Assembly (NCBI RefSeq): GCF_021919345.1
Contig: NZ_CP089293.1
Coordinates: 1,054,001 to 1,118,000 of the forward strand
Reading direction: 5' to 3'
DNA: 64,000 nucleotides
Source: Paenarthrobacter nicotinovorans
Lineage (GTDB): Bacteria > Actinomycetota > Actinomycetes > Actinomycetales > Micrococcaceae
Shown here: one piece after another, positions 25,137 to 33,305 of the stretch
Numbering within the stretch: the stretch's first letter is position 1
Layout: each line of letters opens with the position of its first letter
Position numbers and translations under genes: made by a program
Notes under the pieces: generated by a model
The model's database searches: none
The model's input: the letters and a program-made list of their open reading frames with translations, nothing else
Told to the model about the DNA's origin: nothing

Positions 25137-25322
25137 TTACTTGTCGAAGGCGTCCTTCGCGGCGTCCTTGACGTTCTCGCCTGCCTGCTTGGTCTTGGCT
25201 GCTGCCTGGTCGGCAACACCTTCGGAGTGCAGTTTCTCGTTGTTCGTGGCGTCACCCAAGGCTTCCTTGGCCTTGCCGGTGACTTCCTGTGCCTTGTTGC
25301 TGATCTTGTCTCCGAGTCCCAT
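25137..25322 (-). CDS. CsbD-family stress protein
   Basis: A 61-residue hydrophilic protein. The ATG is set by an AAGGAG site a few bases upstream; the open frame continues 11 codons further. GLGDKISNKAQEVTGKAKEALGDATNN followed by Ala/Lys/Asp-rich helix is the classic CsbD pattern. CsbD proteins are sigma-B-type general stress proteins in Gram-positive bacteria; their biochemical role is unknown. The next genes to the right also have a stress character. Confidence 0.9.
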   Translation of the reverse strand: MGLGDKISNKAQEVTGKAKEALGDATNNEKLHSEGVADQAAAKTKQAGENVKDAAKDAFDK

Positions 25323-25430
25323 GGGATCTCCTTCGATGTAGTCCAACGCTGACAATTGCTAGGCTAACGAGCAATTCTGGGTACTTCCTGAACGTACTCC
25401 GCCAGCGGCCAGGATGCTTACACTGAAGCC

Positions 25431-26460
25431 ATGGTTCAGGACACCCCGAATGGGGAATCGGGACAAACGGACTTGGACGAGGACATTGCGATGGCCTTGG
25501 TGAACCAGGTAATCCGCCCTTCCGAGGATCCTCCCGAAGACGACGCCCAGGAATCCGAAGCTCCTGTCGGTGCAAACCCGGCCGCAGCCAGCGGGCCTCA
25601 GCTCCAGGACCATGGGTGGGCTGAGGCCGCGATTGCCCGCCCGGACTACGGCGAGCGCAACTATGTTGGCCACCACCGGATGATGGGCATGCGCACGTTG
25701 ATCACCGGCGGTGAACGCGGTATCGGCAGGGCCGTGGCGCTCGCCTACGCCCGTGGCGCTCGCCTACGCCCGTGAAGGCGCCGACGTCGCTTTTACGTAT
25801 CTTCCGGAGGATGAGCAGGAGGCCGAGCAAACCGTCAAACTCATCGAAGACGCCGGAAGCCGGGCGCTCGCCCTTCCCGGTGACCTGCAGGACGAGGAGT
25901 TCTGCCAGGAAGCCGTAGCGCAGACCGTTGCTGAATTCGGCGGACTCAATGTCCTAGTGAACAATGCCGGCTATCAGCTCTTTACCAGCCATGGTCTTGA
26001 AGACCTGGGCAACGAACAGTTCGACCGGACCTTCAAAACCAACGTCTACGCCCTGTTTTGGCTCTGCAAGGCTGCACTGCCGCATCTGCAGCCCGGGGCT
26101 GCCATCATCAACACTTCCTCATACCAGGCCTACCAACCCGGCCGGTGGCTGATCGACTTTGCCGCCAGCAAAGCAGCCGTCAACAGCATGACTTTTTCCT
26201 TGGCCGAAGCCTTGGGACCCCGGGGGATCCGCGTCAACGCCGTTGCTCCCGGGGACATAGGAACAACGGCGCAACCGTCCGCCCCGCCCGCGCAGAACCC
26301 AGCCCACGAAGAACGGGGGGAGTCCCCTTTGGGCATTCCGCTGGGCCGGGCCGGACAGCCCGCCGAACTCGCGGCTGCCTATGTGTTGCTGGCCACCGAG
26401 GATTCCAGCTACATTTCGGGCTCGGTCATCGGTGTCACGGGCGGAAAGCATCTGGCGTAG
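25431..26460 (+). pseudogene. SDR oxidoreductase split by a 19-bp tandem duplication
   Basis: Two overlapping frames encode one protein: the first carries a ~90-residue acidic N-terminal extension and the cofactor loop LITGGERGIGRAVALAYAR; the second carries VNNAG and the rest. A perfect 19-bp duplication at 25734-25771 shifts the frame. Removing one copy restores a 336-residue SDR of the stress-type family with N-terminal extension. The catalytic Tyr-x-x-x-Lys reads F-A-A-S-K, so Tyr is also replaced by Phe. It is either decayed, a reversible slippage switch, or an assembly error. Confidence 0.8.
25734..25771 (+). repeat. 19-bp perfect tandem duplication inside SDR gene
   Basis: Two head-to-tail copies of GTGGCGCTCGCCTACGCCC. 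The unit is not a multiple of three and shifts the reading frame after the Ala-Leu-Ala-Tyr-Ala segment of the SDR cofactor-binding helix. The copies are identical, so the event is recent or maintained by slippage. Confidence 0.95.
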
Positions 26461-26484
26461 GCGTCCGGGATACCCGTCCCGCCG

Positions 26485-27660
26485 TCAGGGCTTCAGCACC
26501 ACCTTGATGCAGCCGTCCTGCTTCTTCTGGAACTTCTCGTAGAGCGCAGGCGCCTCATCCAGGCCACCGGTGTGCGTGACCAGGTTCATCACTCCCAGGG
26601 GATCGGCGTCGTCCTCTACCAACGGGAGCAGGTCGTCCATCCAGCTGCGTACATTGCATTGACCCATGCGGAGCTGGATCTGCTTATCGAACATGGTCAT
26701 GAGGGGCATGGGGTCGGCTTGGCCGCCGTAGACGCCGCTCAAGGAAATGGTGCCACCGCGGCGGACCATATCCACGGCCGTGTGGAGCGCGGCAAGCCGG
26801 TCCACACTCATGGTCTCCATGGCGACCTGTGCGGGCTTGTCCGGAAGGAGGGATACTGCCCGGTGAAGGAAGGAAGCCACCGGGGAGCCATGCGCTTCCA
26901 TGCCCACGGCGTCAACCACGGCGTCGGGCCCCCGGCCAAGCGTTTCCTCGCGGACTTTTCCGGAAACGTCCGAACTGTAGTCCAGTGTTTCCACACCACG
27001 CGACTCTGCCATGGCACGCCGTTCCGGAACGGGATCGACGCCAATGACCCGGAAGCCCTTGTGCAGGCCGATTCTGGTGACAAACTGGCCTACCGGTCCC
27101 AAGCCCAGGACCGCCAGGGTTCCACCTTCGGGAACATTGGCGTACTCCACTGCCTGCCACGCGGTGGGCAAAATATCGGAGAGGAAAAGATAGCGCTCGT
27201 CCGGCGCGTCCGAGTCCACTTTCACGGGGCCGTAGTCCGCGAAGGGCACTCGCAGGTACTGGGCCTGTCCGCCCGGAACGGAGCCGTACAGCTCGGAATA
27301 GCCAAACAGAGCCGCTCCAGAACCCTTTGCTTTGACCTGAGTGGTTTCGCACTGGGACTGCAGGCCGAGGTTGCACATGTAGCAGTGCCCGCACGAAATG
27401 TTGAAGGGGACAACCACGCGGTCGCCCTTCTTGAGGCGATGGACCCCGGATCCCACTTCTTCCACGATGCCCATGGGCTCGTGGCCAATGACGTCGCCTT
27501 TATGCATGTACGGTCCCAGGACTTCATACAGGTGAAGGTCCGAGCCGCAGATGGCTGTGGAGGTGATGCGGACAATCGCGTCCGTGGGCTCCTGGATGGA
27601 GGGGTCCGGAACGTCTTCGACGCTGAGTGAGCGCCGGCCTTGCCATGTCACTGCTTTCAC
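26485..27660 (-). CDS. Zinc-dependent alcohol dehydrogenase, formaldehyde-dehydrogenase-like
   Basis: 391 residues from a GTG preceded by GGGAG. Catalytic zinc ligands are the Cys of AICGSDLH and His-Glu in IGHEPMG; structural zinc cysteines lie in SCGHCYMCNLGLQSQC. The cofactor fold is LAVLGLGPVGQF. The large insert and length fit the FdhA/glutathione-independent formaldehyde dehydrogenase-like branch of medium-chain ADHs. The substrate is not certain. It converges with the broken SDR and is divergent from the acidic small ORF. Confidence 0.9.
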   Translation of the reverse strand: MKAVTWQGRRSLSVEDVPDPSIQEPTDAIVRITSTAICGSDLHLYEVLGPYMHKGDVIGHEPMGIVEEVGSGVHRLKKGDRVVVPFNISCGHCYMCNLGLQSQCETTQVKAKGSGAALFGYSELYGSVPGGQAQYLRVPFADYGPVKVDSDAPDERYLFLSDILPTAWQAVEYANVPEGGTLAVLGLGPVGQFVTRIGLHKGFRVIGVDPVPERRAMAESRGVETLDYSSDVSGKVREETLGRGPDAVVDAVGMEAHGSPVASFLHRAVSLLPDKPAQVAMETMSVDRLAALHTAVDMVRRGGTISLSGVYGGQADPMPLMTMFDKQIQLRMGQCNVRSWMDDLLPLVEDDADPLGVMNLVTHTGGLDEAPALYEKFQKKQDGCIKVVLKP

Positions 27661-27795
27661 TTTTGGATCTCCCTGCTGTGCTGCTGGGGGTGGGTCCCGC
27701 TCTTCTGGAGACCTTCCCAGCGAAACAGAGATCATGCCGAGGCACAAGGTCGCCCGCTCTCGACAGGCTTCCCCGGCGAAGCCTACATTGAGGCC

Positions 27796-27999
27796 ATGAG
27801 CGAGGAAGCAAACAAGGCTGAAGAGACGCCAGCGGAACAGTCCGGGCAAGCGGCGCCTGCCGCCGTCGAACTTGACAAAGGCACCGCCGGATCGGGCGAC
27901 TTCACAACTGAACTGGACCCTACTTTTGTCCCGGATGACTCCGGGGAGACGCCGGACGCGAAGCGCGCCAGGGAAGATCCGGAGGAGACCGGCAGCTGA
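27796..27999 (+). CDS. Small acidic hypothetical protein
   Basis: A 67-codon frame rich in Glu, Asp, Pro, Ala and Thr, predicted to be disordered, with no recognised domain. Codon usage looks coding (third positions mostly G/C). The ATG has only a weak GAGG close upstream. It occupies the space between the divergent ADH and the sigmaB-like promoter of the next operon. Confidence 0.45.
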   Translation: MSEEANKAEETPAEQSGQAAPAAVELDKGTAGSGDFTTELDPTFVPDDSGETPDAKRAREDPEETGS

Positions 28000-28054
28000 A
28001 ACTAGTAAGTAACCTGATAACTAGCTACCATAAAGGAGAGCCGGACCCGGAAAC

Positions 28055-28080
28055 GTTTAGGAATAACCCGATCTGGGTAC
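28055..28080 (+). promoter_or_regulatory. SigB/SigF-like promoter
   Basis: GTTTAG, a 14-base spacer, then GGGTAC. This matches the GTTT-N(14-16)-GGGTA pattern of Gram-positive SigB and actinobacterial SigF promoters. It lies about 74 bp before the membrane-anchored coiled-coil gene, with a GGGAGG ribosome site in between, so it probably drives that gene and the SIS gene behind it. Confidence 0.6.
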
Positions 28081-28153
28081 GACTCGGATATTAAGCACAG
28101 CGAGGGCCGCGAGCGGCGCCCACAGAAGCCCGCTCACCAGGGAGGTAATCCTT

Positions 28154-28681
28154 ATGGATACAGGACAACTGGTACTGATCATCGTGCTGGCCGTGGTGGT
28201 CATCGCCGCTGTGATCTTCGCGGTCGTCGTCGGACGCCGCAAGAAGGCCGAAGTCAACCATCGCAGGGCCGAGGAATTGCGCGAAAAGGCGCAGGAAGAA
28301 GCCATTGGCGCCCATCAAGCCAAAGCGGATGCTGCCCAAGCCGAGGCCAATGCTTTGCAAGCTGAAGCCGAAGCGAACCGGCTTCGTATGGACGCCGAAA
28401 AGCACGCGGAAAAGGCCGACGAAGCGCACGGACGCGTCGAGGAACATCTTCGGCATGCCGAAAAGCTTGATCCGAATGCCGCTTCGGCCCGACCCGCCGA
28501 TGCCAGCCGCGCAAACGACCGCGGCACTGCCGGCGCGGACCGTGCCGAGGACGTAAACGGTTCCCATGACGGGGACCGTGCCGACGCATCTGACCGCTCC
28601 AATCTGGCTGAGGGTGAGCGACTCACACGCGACCGGAGCAGGCGCGACGGCTCGACGCGTGAGGATGAAAGGAACCTGTAG
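28154..28681 (+). CDS. Membrane-anchored coiled-coil protein
   Basis: A 175-residue protein with one N-terminal membrane helix (residues ~6-27, LVLIIVLAVVVIAAVIFAVVVG), a basic stop-transfer, an Ala/Glu-rich helical region to about residue 110 with coiled-coil character, and a disordered Asp/Arg/Ser-rich tail. A GGGAGG site precedes the ATG. No enzyme domain is visible. It resembles stress-induced envelope proteins of Micrococcaceae, and the SigB/F-like promoter upstream supports stress control. Confidence 0.75.
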   Translation: MDTGQLVLIIVLAVVVIAAVIFAVVVGRRKKAEVNHRRAEELREKAQEEAIGAHQAKADAAQAEANALQAEAEANRLRMDAEKHAEKADEAHGRVEEHLRHAEKLDPNAASARPADASRANDRGTAGADRAEDVNGSHDGDRADASDRSNLAEGERLTRDRSRRDGSTREDERNL

Positions 28682-28708
28682 TTTCAACGACGAAGCGGAG
28701 GTAGGAAA

Positions 28709-29326
28709 GTGAGCATTGTGGTGAGACGGACAGGTCAGGCGATCCGCGGTACGGAGTCGAAGGCGAACCGGCATGCGGTCGACGTCGTCCTTGGCCACCT
28801 TGGTGAGATCGGCCCGGCCGTGGCGGCATTGCGCCGGGAGTCGTCCAGGCTCGCCGAGTGGGGCGAAGAGCTGGCCCGTGTCCGCCTGCGGGGAGGCAGT
28901 GTGTTCGCTGCCGGAAGCGACGGCTCAGCCCACGAAGCCGACCGGTTTACCTCCGAGCTGACCGCCCATGGCGCTGCGCATCCTCACGACGGCAGCCCCG
29001 GCTCGTTCACGGCCATCGTCGCCAGCAAGGAAACCGGGGAAACCATCAGTGACCAAATTCCCTCAGTGGTCAGGCAGGGAGACATCGTGGTGCTCCTGGC
29101 TGCCAAGGGGATTACGGACGATCTCCGCAACGCCGCGACCGCTGCCAAAGCCGCCGGCGCCAAGGTGTGGGCTCTGACAGGCAGGGACTCCAAGGACCTG
29201 GCCCAATCCGTCAGTGAAGCCATCAACATCAACACGGACCCCCCACATGCCGAGGAAGCGCACCTGGTGGCCGTCCTTGCCCTCTGTGAGTGCTTCGACG
29301 AGTCCATGCGGGAGCTGACCAAGTAA
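28709..29326 (+). CDS. SIS-domain (GmhA/DiaA-like) protein
   Basis: A 205-residue protein from a GTG behind GGAGGTAGGAAA. The SIS pattern is visible as GGSVFAAGSDGSAHEADRFTSEL (phosphosugar loop, as in GmhA G-N-G-G-S-A), GDIVVLLAAKGITDDLRNAATAAKAAGAKVWALTG, and a terminal EEAHLVAVLALCECFDE. It would bind a sugar phosphate as an isomerase or sensor. The Gly-Asn-Gly-Gly-Ser loop is altered to Gly-Ser-Asp-Gly-Ser, so activity is uncertain. It follows the coiled-coil gene by 27 bp. Confidence 0.75.
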   Translation: MSIVVRRTGQAIRGTESKANRHAVDVVLGHLGEIGPAVAALRRESSRLAEWGEELARVRLRGGSVFAAGSDGSAHEADRFTSELTAHGAAHPHDGSPGSFTAIVASKETGETISDQIPSVVRQGDIVVLLAAKGITDDLRNAATAAKAAGAKVWALTGRDSKDLAQSVSEAININTDPPHAEEAHLVAVLALCECFDESMRELTK

Positions 29327-29381
29327 CAGCGGCGGCGTGTGTCAGCCCGGGCTGGGCGCGTGGCCGTGACACTCTATCCCT

Positions 29382-30068
29382 GTGAAAAGTACTGTTATTG
29401 GCTATTTTGCGGTGCTGGCGCTCTCAGGGCTGGTGTCCCTTAGTGTCCTTGGTGCATCCATGCTGCAGCGCAACGACAACCGAGGCATCCCTGTTCTTGC
29501 CTTGGTGGTCGGTGGCCTGTTGCTGACCTTCGTTCAGGGGGTGTTGCTTGGGCGGAAAAGCAAGGCCGGGTGCGCTGTTGGGTCTCCCGGGGCCATCGCG
29601 CGGGAGTCGACGACGACCACCGTCGTTGCCTCCGAGGATTTTGCACACTCACCGTCCGCCGTGTGGGCCGTCATTCGCCCTGCTGAATCGTCCCTCTCCT
29701 TGGAGGACGGCGTGTACCACGCCCTGTCCGTGCCGGCTATTCCGGATGGGCCGGGCGAACTTCAGTGTTTCTTCTACCGCAACGGCTACGTTGGTGTACT
29801 GGAAGTCGTCGAAGAGGTTCCGGAGCAGCTGGCCGTCACCCGCCCGCGGGTGCCGGTCGGCCCTGACATGCTGACGAGGTACAGGCTGGAGGGCACCGGA
29901 GGCGGATCCCGGCTGACCATTGAGAGCGACCTTGAAGTTTCTGGTGACTTCTCCTTGGAAGGAGAAGAATACCGCCGCTACTGGGGCTCCTACCTCCGCA
30001 GAGTGAATGCGTTGCTGGATCAGCAAGCGGGGGGACCTGGCGAAGCAGGAGCGGCAACGAGGATGTGA
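29382..30068 (+). CDS. SRPBCC-domain protein with N-terminal membrane anchor
   Basis: A 228-residue protein. Residues ~5-27 and ~37-56 are hydrophobic and probably membrane-spanning; residues ~85-215 resemble a START/SRPBCC ligand-binding fold (ASEDFAHSPSAVWAVIRPAE, then SRLTIESDLEVSGDF). The GTG start has no good Shine-Dalgarno site, so it may be leaderless or begin elsewhere. Ligand and role unknown. Confidence 0.7.
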   Translation: MKSTVIGYFAVLALSGLVSLSVLGASMLQRNDNRGIPVLALVVGGLLLTFVQGVLLGRKSKAGCAVGSPGAIARESTTTTVVASEDFAHSPSAVWAVIRPAESSLSLEDGVYHALSVPAIPDGPGELQCFFYRNGYVGVLEVVEEVPEQLAVTRPRVPVGPDMLTRYRLEGTGGGSRLTIESDLEVSGDFSLEGEEYRRYWGSYLRRVNALLDQQAGGPGEAGAATRM

Positions 30069-30147
30069 TCTGCCACTCAGTCGGAATAGTTGCAGACGCC
30101 ATGCAGTTGTGCGCAATGAACCTGTTTCATTCTGAAAGGAACTGCGC

Positions 30148-31218
30148 ATGCTGTTTTCCCCCTTGGCCCTCGGCGAGCTTGAACTTTCCAACCGACTGGT
30201 AATGGCCCCGCTGACCCGACTCCGCGCCGGTGAACAGGGTGTGCCTGGTTCCTTGATCGCCGAGCACTACCGTCAACGCGCCTCCTTGGGCTTGATCGTG
30301 AGCGAAGGAACCTACCCGACGCCGGCAGGCCAGTCCTACCCGGGGCAGCCTGGCCTCGTGACCGAGGACCAGATTGCCGGATGGAAAAAGGTGACTGATG
30401 CCGTTCACGCAGAGGGTGGCCGGATGTTCGCCCAGATCATGCACGGCGGCCGGGTTTCGCATGCCGACATCACTGGTGGCCACGAGATCGTGGCTCCCAG
30501 CGCGGTAGCCATTGACGGTGAGGTACGGACCCCGCAGGGCAAGCAGGCCTACCCCGTGCCGCGTGAACTCCGCACTGACGAGCTCCCGGGAGTGATCCAG
30601 GAGATCGTCACAGCGTCGAAGAACGCTATTGAGGCAGGCTTCGACGGCGTTGAGCTCCACTCCGCCAACGGTTACCTCCTGCACGAGTTCCTTGCCCCGA
30701 ATTCCAACGTCCGTACCGACAGCTACGGTGGTTCTCCCGAGAACCGCGCACGCTTCGTGATCGAGACCGTCAACGCTGTGGTGGAAGCCTTGGGTGCCAA
30801 CCGCGTCGGCATCCGGATCTCCCCGGAGCACAACGTGCAGGGGATCGCCGAGACGGATGCCACCGATGTCCGGGCCACCTACGAAGTGCTGGTGGACACC
30901 ATCGCTCCGCTCAACCTCGCGTACCTGAGCATCCTGCACCACGAGCCCAAGGGTGCGCTGGTCCAGGATCTTCGCGAGCGTTTCAACGGCACTTTCCTGG
31001 TCAACACCGGTTTTAGCGAGATCACTACCCGCGATGAAGCGTTCGCCATCATCGAAGAAGGTCTCGCCGACGCCGTAGTGGTTGGCCGTCCCGCCATCGC
31101 GAATCCGGACCTTGCCCGCCGCTGGCGTGAAAGCCTGCCATTGAACGAACCGGACGCTTCGACGTTCTACGCGGACGGCGCCGAGGGTTACACGGACTAC
31201 CCGTTCTACGCGAACTAA
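30148..31218 (+). CDS. Old yellow enzyme family alkene reductase
   Basis: A 356-residue FMN barrel. Diagnostic motifs: NRLVMAPLTRLRA at the N-terminus, QIMHGGRVSHADITGG, FDGVELHSANGYLLHEFLAPNSNVRTDSYGGS (with the substrate-pocket Tyr), and GLADAVVVGRPAIANPDL for the FMN phosphate. OYE/NemA enzymes reduce activated C=C bonds or nitro groups with NADPH. It appears to be a single-gene unit, with AAAGGA before the ATG and a strong hairpin after the stop. Confidence 0.94.
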   Translation: MLFSPLALGELELSNRLVMAPLTRLRAGEQGVPGSLIAEHYRQRASLGLIVSEGTYPTPAGQSYPGQPGLVTEDQIAGWKKVTDAVHAEGGRMFAQIMHGGRVSHADITGGHEIVAPSAVAIDGEVRTPQGKQAYPVPRELRTDELPGVIQEIVTASKNAIEAGFDGVELHSANGYLLHEFLAPNSNVRTDSYGGSPENRARFVIETVNAVVEALGANRVGIRISPEHNVQGIAETDATDVRATYEVLVDTIAPLNLAYLSILHHEPKGALVQDLRERFNGTFLVNTGFSEITTRDEAFAIIEEGLADAVVVGRPAIANPDLARRWRESLPLNEPDASTFYADGAEGYTDYPFYAN

Positions 31219-31230
31219 CCCACAGCACGC

Positions 31231-31281
31231 CACGACGCCGGCACTCACCACTCGTTTCCAGTGGTGCGTGCCGGCGTCGTG
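31231..31281. terminator. Strong hairpin after OYE gene
   Basis: A long stem: CACGACGCCGGCAC pairs with its complement (14 bp), then one mismatch and CACCACT/AGTGGTG (7 bp), with a 7-base loop, 12 bp after the alkene reductase stop. Likely an intrinsic terminator. Confidence 0.8.
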
Positions 31282-31357
31282 CCTTAAGTACCGGTCACCT
31301 TAACTACCGGCATCCAGCGCAATGTGACGACGTCTCCCTATCGGCCATGGGTCCGCG

Positions 31358-31371
31358 TTCCTATAGGATTT
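31358..31371. promoter_or_regulatory. GntR operator, site A (autoregulatory)
   Basis: TTCCTATAGGATTT contains the perfect palindrome TCCTATAGGA. Its reverse complement is identical over 14 bases to site B (32257-32270) before the tetrulose-phosphate operon. It ends 5 bp before the GntR ATG, so its AGGA also serves as the ribosome site. Likely bound by the GntR protein. Confidence 0.75.
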
Positions 31372-31376
31372 GTGGC

Positions 31377-32075
31377 ATGTCTCAACCTTCGCCGGCAGTC
31401 GCCCGCCCCGGCTTTCCTGTCAGTCGCCAAGTCCTGGCCGACCACGTGTATGAAGCCTTGCTCGAATGGCTCATGGACGGCCGGTTGGAGCCCGGAGCTG
31501 CCGTCAGCATCGACGGAATGGCGCGGGAACTGGACGTTTCGCCGACGCCGGTGCGTGAGGCGCTGGCCCGCTTGGAGCATACGGGGATGGTGCGTCGTGT
31601 CGCGCTGAAGGGTTACCGGGTGGCGCCGGTCTTCACCCGCGAAGACTTCGCCGAATTGATGGAAGCCCGGCTCTCAATTGAGCCCGTCAACGCCCGCCTG
31701 GCGTGTGCCCGCATGACCCCGGAGGGCTTGGAAGCACTGAAGCAGGCTGTGGAGGACTTGAAGACAGCTCCCAGGGGCGGGACGTTCGCTGAATACCGCA
31801 ACTATCTCGAAGCGGACGAGCGATTCCACCAGCTCATTGCGGCCCAGGCCAGCAACCAGTTCCTCTTGGCGGCCTATAACACCCTGGGCGGACAGATTCA
31901 GCGCTTCAGGCTGTTCGGGGGAGTGGGCATCACGGATGCTGAGCAGGCAATCTCCGAGCACCAGGCTGTGCTTGATGCGATGATGAGCGGCGACCCGGAG
32001 AGAGCCGCGCAGAAAATGACCGAGCACGTGGAAAAGGTGCGCGGCCGGGCGATCGCGGACGCGCCGGCAGACTAA
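31377..32075 (+). CDS. GntR/FadR-type transcriptional regulator
   Basis: 232 residues from the ATG next to operator site A; an in-frame upstream ATG would add 10 codons but reads across the operator. The N-terminal winged helix reads MARELDVSPTPVREALARLEHTGMV; the C-terminal ~150 residues are an FCD ligand domain (LMEARLSIEPVNARLA, DERFHQLIAAQASNQFL, EHQAVLDAMMSGD). It probably represses the tetrulose-phosphate operon 200 bp downstream, as both carry the same 14-bp operator. The inducer is probably a pathway intermediate. Confidence 0.92.
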   Translation: MSQPSPAVARPGFPVSRQVLADHVYEALLEWLMDGRLEPGAAVSIDGMARELDVSPTPVREALARLEHTGMVRRVALKGYRVAPVFTREDFAELMEARLSIEPVNARLACARMTPEGLEALKQAVEDLKTAPRGGTFAEYRNYLEADERFHQLIAAQASNQFLLAAYNTLGGQIQRFRLFGGVGITDAEQAISEHQAVLDAMMSGDPERAAQKMTEHVEKVRGRAIADAPAD

Positions 32076-32105
32076 CCGGCCCACGCCGGCGGACTAACCG
32101 GCCCG
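32062..32105 (+). repeat. 22-bp tandem duplication at 3' end of GntR gene
   Basis: Two 22-bp units (CGCCGGCRGACTAACCGGCCCR) differing at two positions. The first contains the GntR stop codon; the second lies in the non-coding gap. A small slippage product with no evident function. Confidence 0.85.
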
Positions 32106-32234
32106 CGTCTGGTTCGGGCATGGACTTGCCCGCTGACCGCACGCGCATGCCCGCAGCGCCCCGTCACCAGATCCTGTGACCCCCTTCACAGACATATGTA
32201 TGACATATAGGATCTAGGAAGTTTCCGAAAAGTC

Positions 32235-32270
32235 TTGACAGTTCCTCTCTGTTCGTAAATCCTATAGGAA
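32235..32270 (+). promoter_or_regulatory. Promoter and GntR operator site B of the tetrulose-phosphate operon
   Basis: A consensus TTGACA (-35) at 32235-32240 is followed after 16 bases by AAATCCTATAGGAA, the same 14-mer as site A. The palindrome covers the expected -10 position, so bound GntR would block RNA polymerase. A partial copy (TATAGGAT) lies just upstream of the -35 at 32206-32213. AAGGAG precedes the first gene. Confidence 0.75.
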
Positions 32271-32297
32271 ACAGGATTCCACGAAGGAGTGATCATC

Positions 32298-33305
32298 ATG
32301 GCGTATACCGCCGAGAATTGGCCCATTACAGCGGCCCTCCTGCAGTTCCCGGGCACCGACAGCACGGGCCGGGACATCAATGACGCCGATGCTTCCGTCT
32401 GGGCCGAAGTCCTTCAGGAAGTGAAGGAAGCAGGGTTCGCGAACGCCGACCTGACCGACAGCTGGGTCCGTCCGGGAGACCTCAGCAAGGACCGCCTCGC
32501 CGAGTTCAAGCAGACCGCGGACCATGTGGGCATCGGGATGCCGGTGATCTCAGCAATTCGTCGCAGCGTCATCCACACCACGGACTGGGCCGACAACCTC
32601 GCCTACAGCCACCGCACCATCGACGCCGCCGCAGAGCTCGGTTGCGAAGTTGTCTCCATCGGACTCCACCAGGCCATCACTGCCGAGCAGCAGAAACAAC
32701 TCTGGTTCTGGACCGTAGAGGGCTATAAGGATCCGGTCGGGGACAAGGAAGCATGGGGCAACGCGGTCTCCCGTATCCGGGAACTCGGAAAGCACGCAGC
32801 AGAGGCCGGCATCCTGCTCTCCTTGGAAATGTATGAGGACACCTACCTGGGCACCTCCGACTCTTCCGTTCAGTTGGTCCAGGACATCGGCCTGGACAAC
32901 GTTGGCCTGAACCCGGACCTTGGCAACCTGATCCGCCTGCACAGGCCCATTGAGGACTGGCGGGAAATGGTGGCCAAGACCCTCCCGTACTCCAACTACT
33001 GGCACATGAAGAACTACATCCGCGACGAAGACGTAGCCCGCGACAGCTACATCACCATGCCTGCCCCGATGGAAAGCGGACTCATCAACTACCGCGAGGC
33101 CTTCAAAGTGGCGCTTTCGGTGGGCTTCCAGGGCATCCTCTGCACTGAGCACTACGGCGGAGACGGCCTCAGCGTGACCGCGAGCAACCAGGAATACCTC
33201 CGCCGGCACGTCCTCCCGAAGTCCCATGGCTATGCGCTGGGCACGAGCCAGGTCGCCCAGGGACGGCAGCAGCCCGCGGCAGCGTTGGCAGGAGCCGCGA
33301 AATGA
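32298..33305 (+). CDS. Sugar-phosphate isomerase/epimerase-like TIM barrel (possible OiaC-type decarboxylase)
   Basis: 335 residues from the ATG spaced 8 bases behind AAGGAG; a GTG three codons earlier is less likely. It belongs to the xylose-isomerase-like TIM-barrel family (AP_endonuc_2): metal-ligand-type acidic motifs LSLEMYEDTYLGT, VGLNPDLGNLIRLHRPIE and ILCTEHYGGDG. Relatives isomerise keto-sugars; a subgroup near erythrulose kinases (OiaC) decarboxylates 3-oxo-isoapionate to L-erythrulose. The following kinase and isomerases make an erythrulose-yielding reaction plausible, but this is inference. Confidence 0.8.
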   Translation: MAYTAENWPITAALLQFPGTDSTGRDINDADASVWAEVLQEVKEAGFANADLTDSWVRPGDLSKDRLAEFKQTADHVGIGMPVISAIRRSVIHTTDWADNLAYSHRTIDAAAELGCEVVSIGLHQAITAEQQKQLWFWTVEGYKDPVGDKEAWGNAVSRIRELGKHAAEAGILLSLEMYEDTYLGTSDSSVQLVQDIGLDNVGLNPDLGNLIRLHRPIEDWREMVAKTLPYSNYWHMKNYIRDEDVARDSYITMPAPMESGLINYREAFKVALSVGFQGILCTEHYGGDGLSVTASNQEYLRRHVLPKSHGYALGTSQVAQGRQQPAAALAGAAK

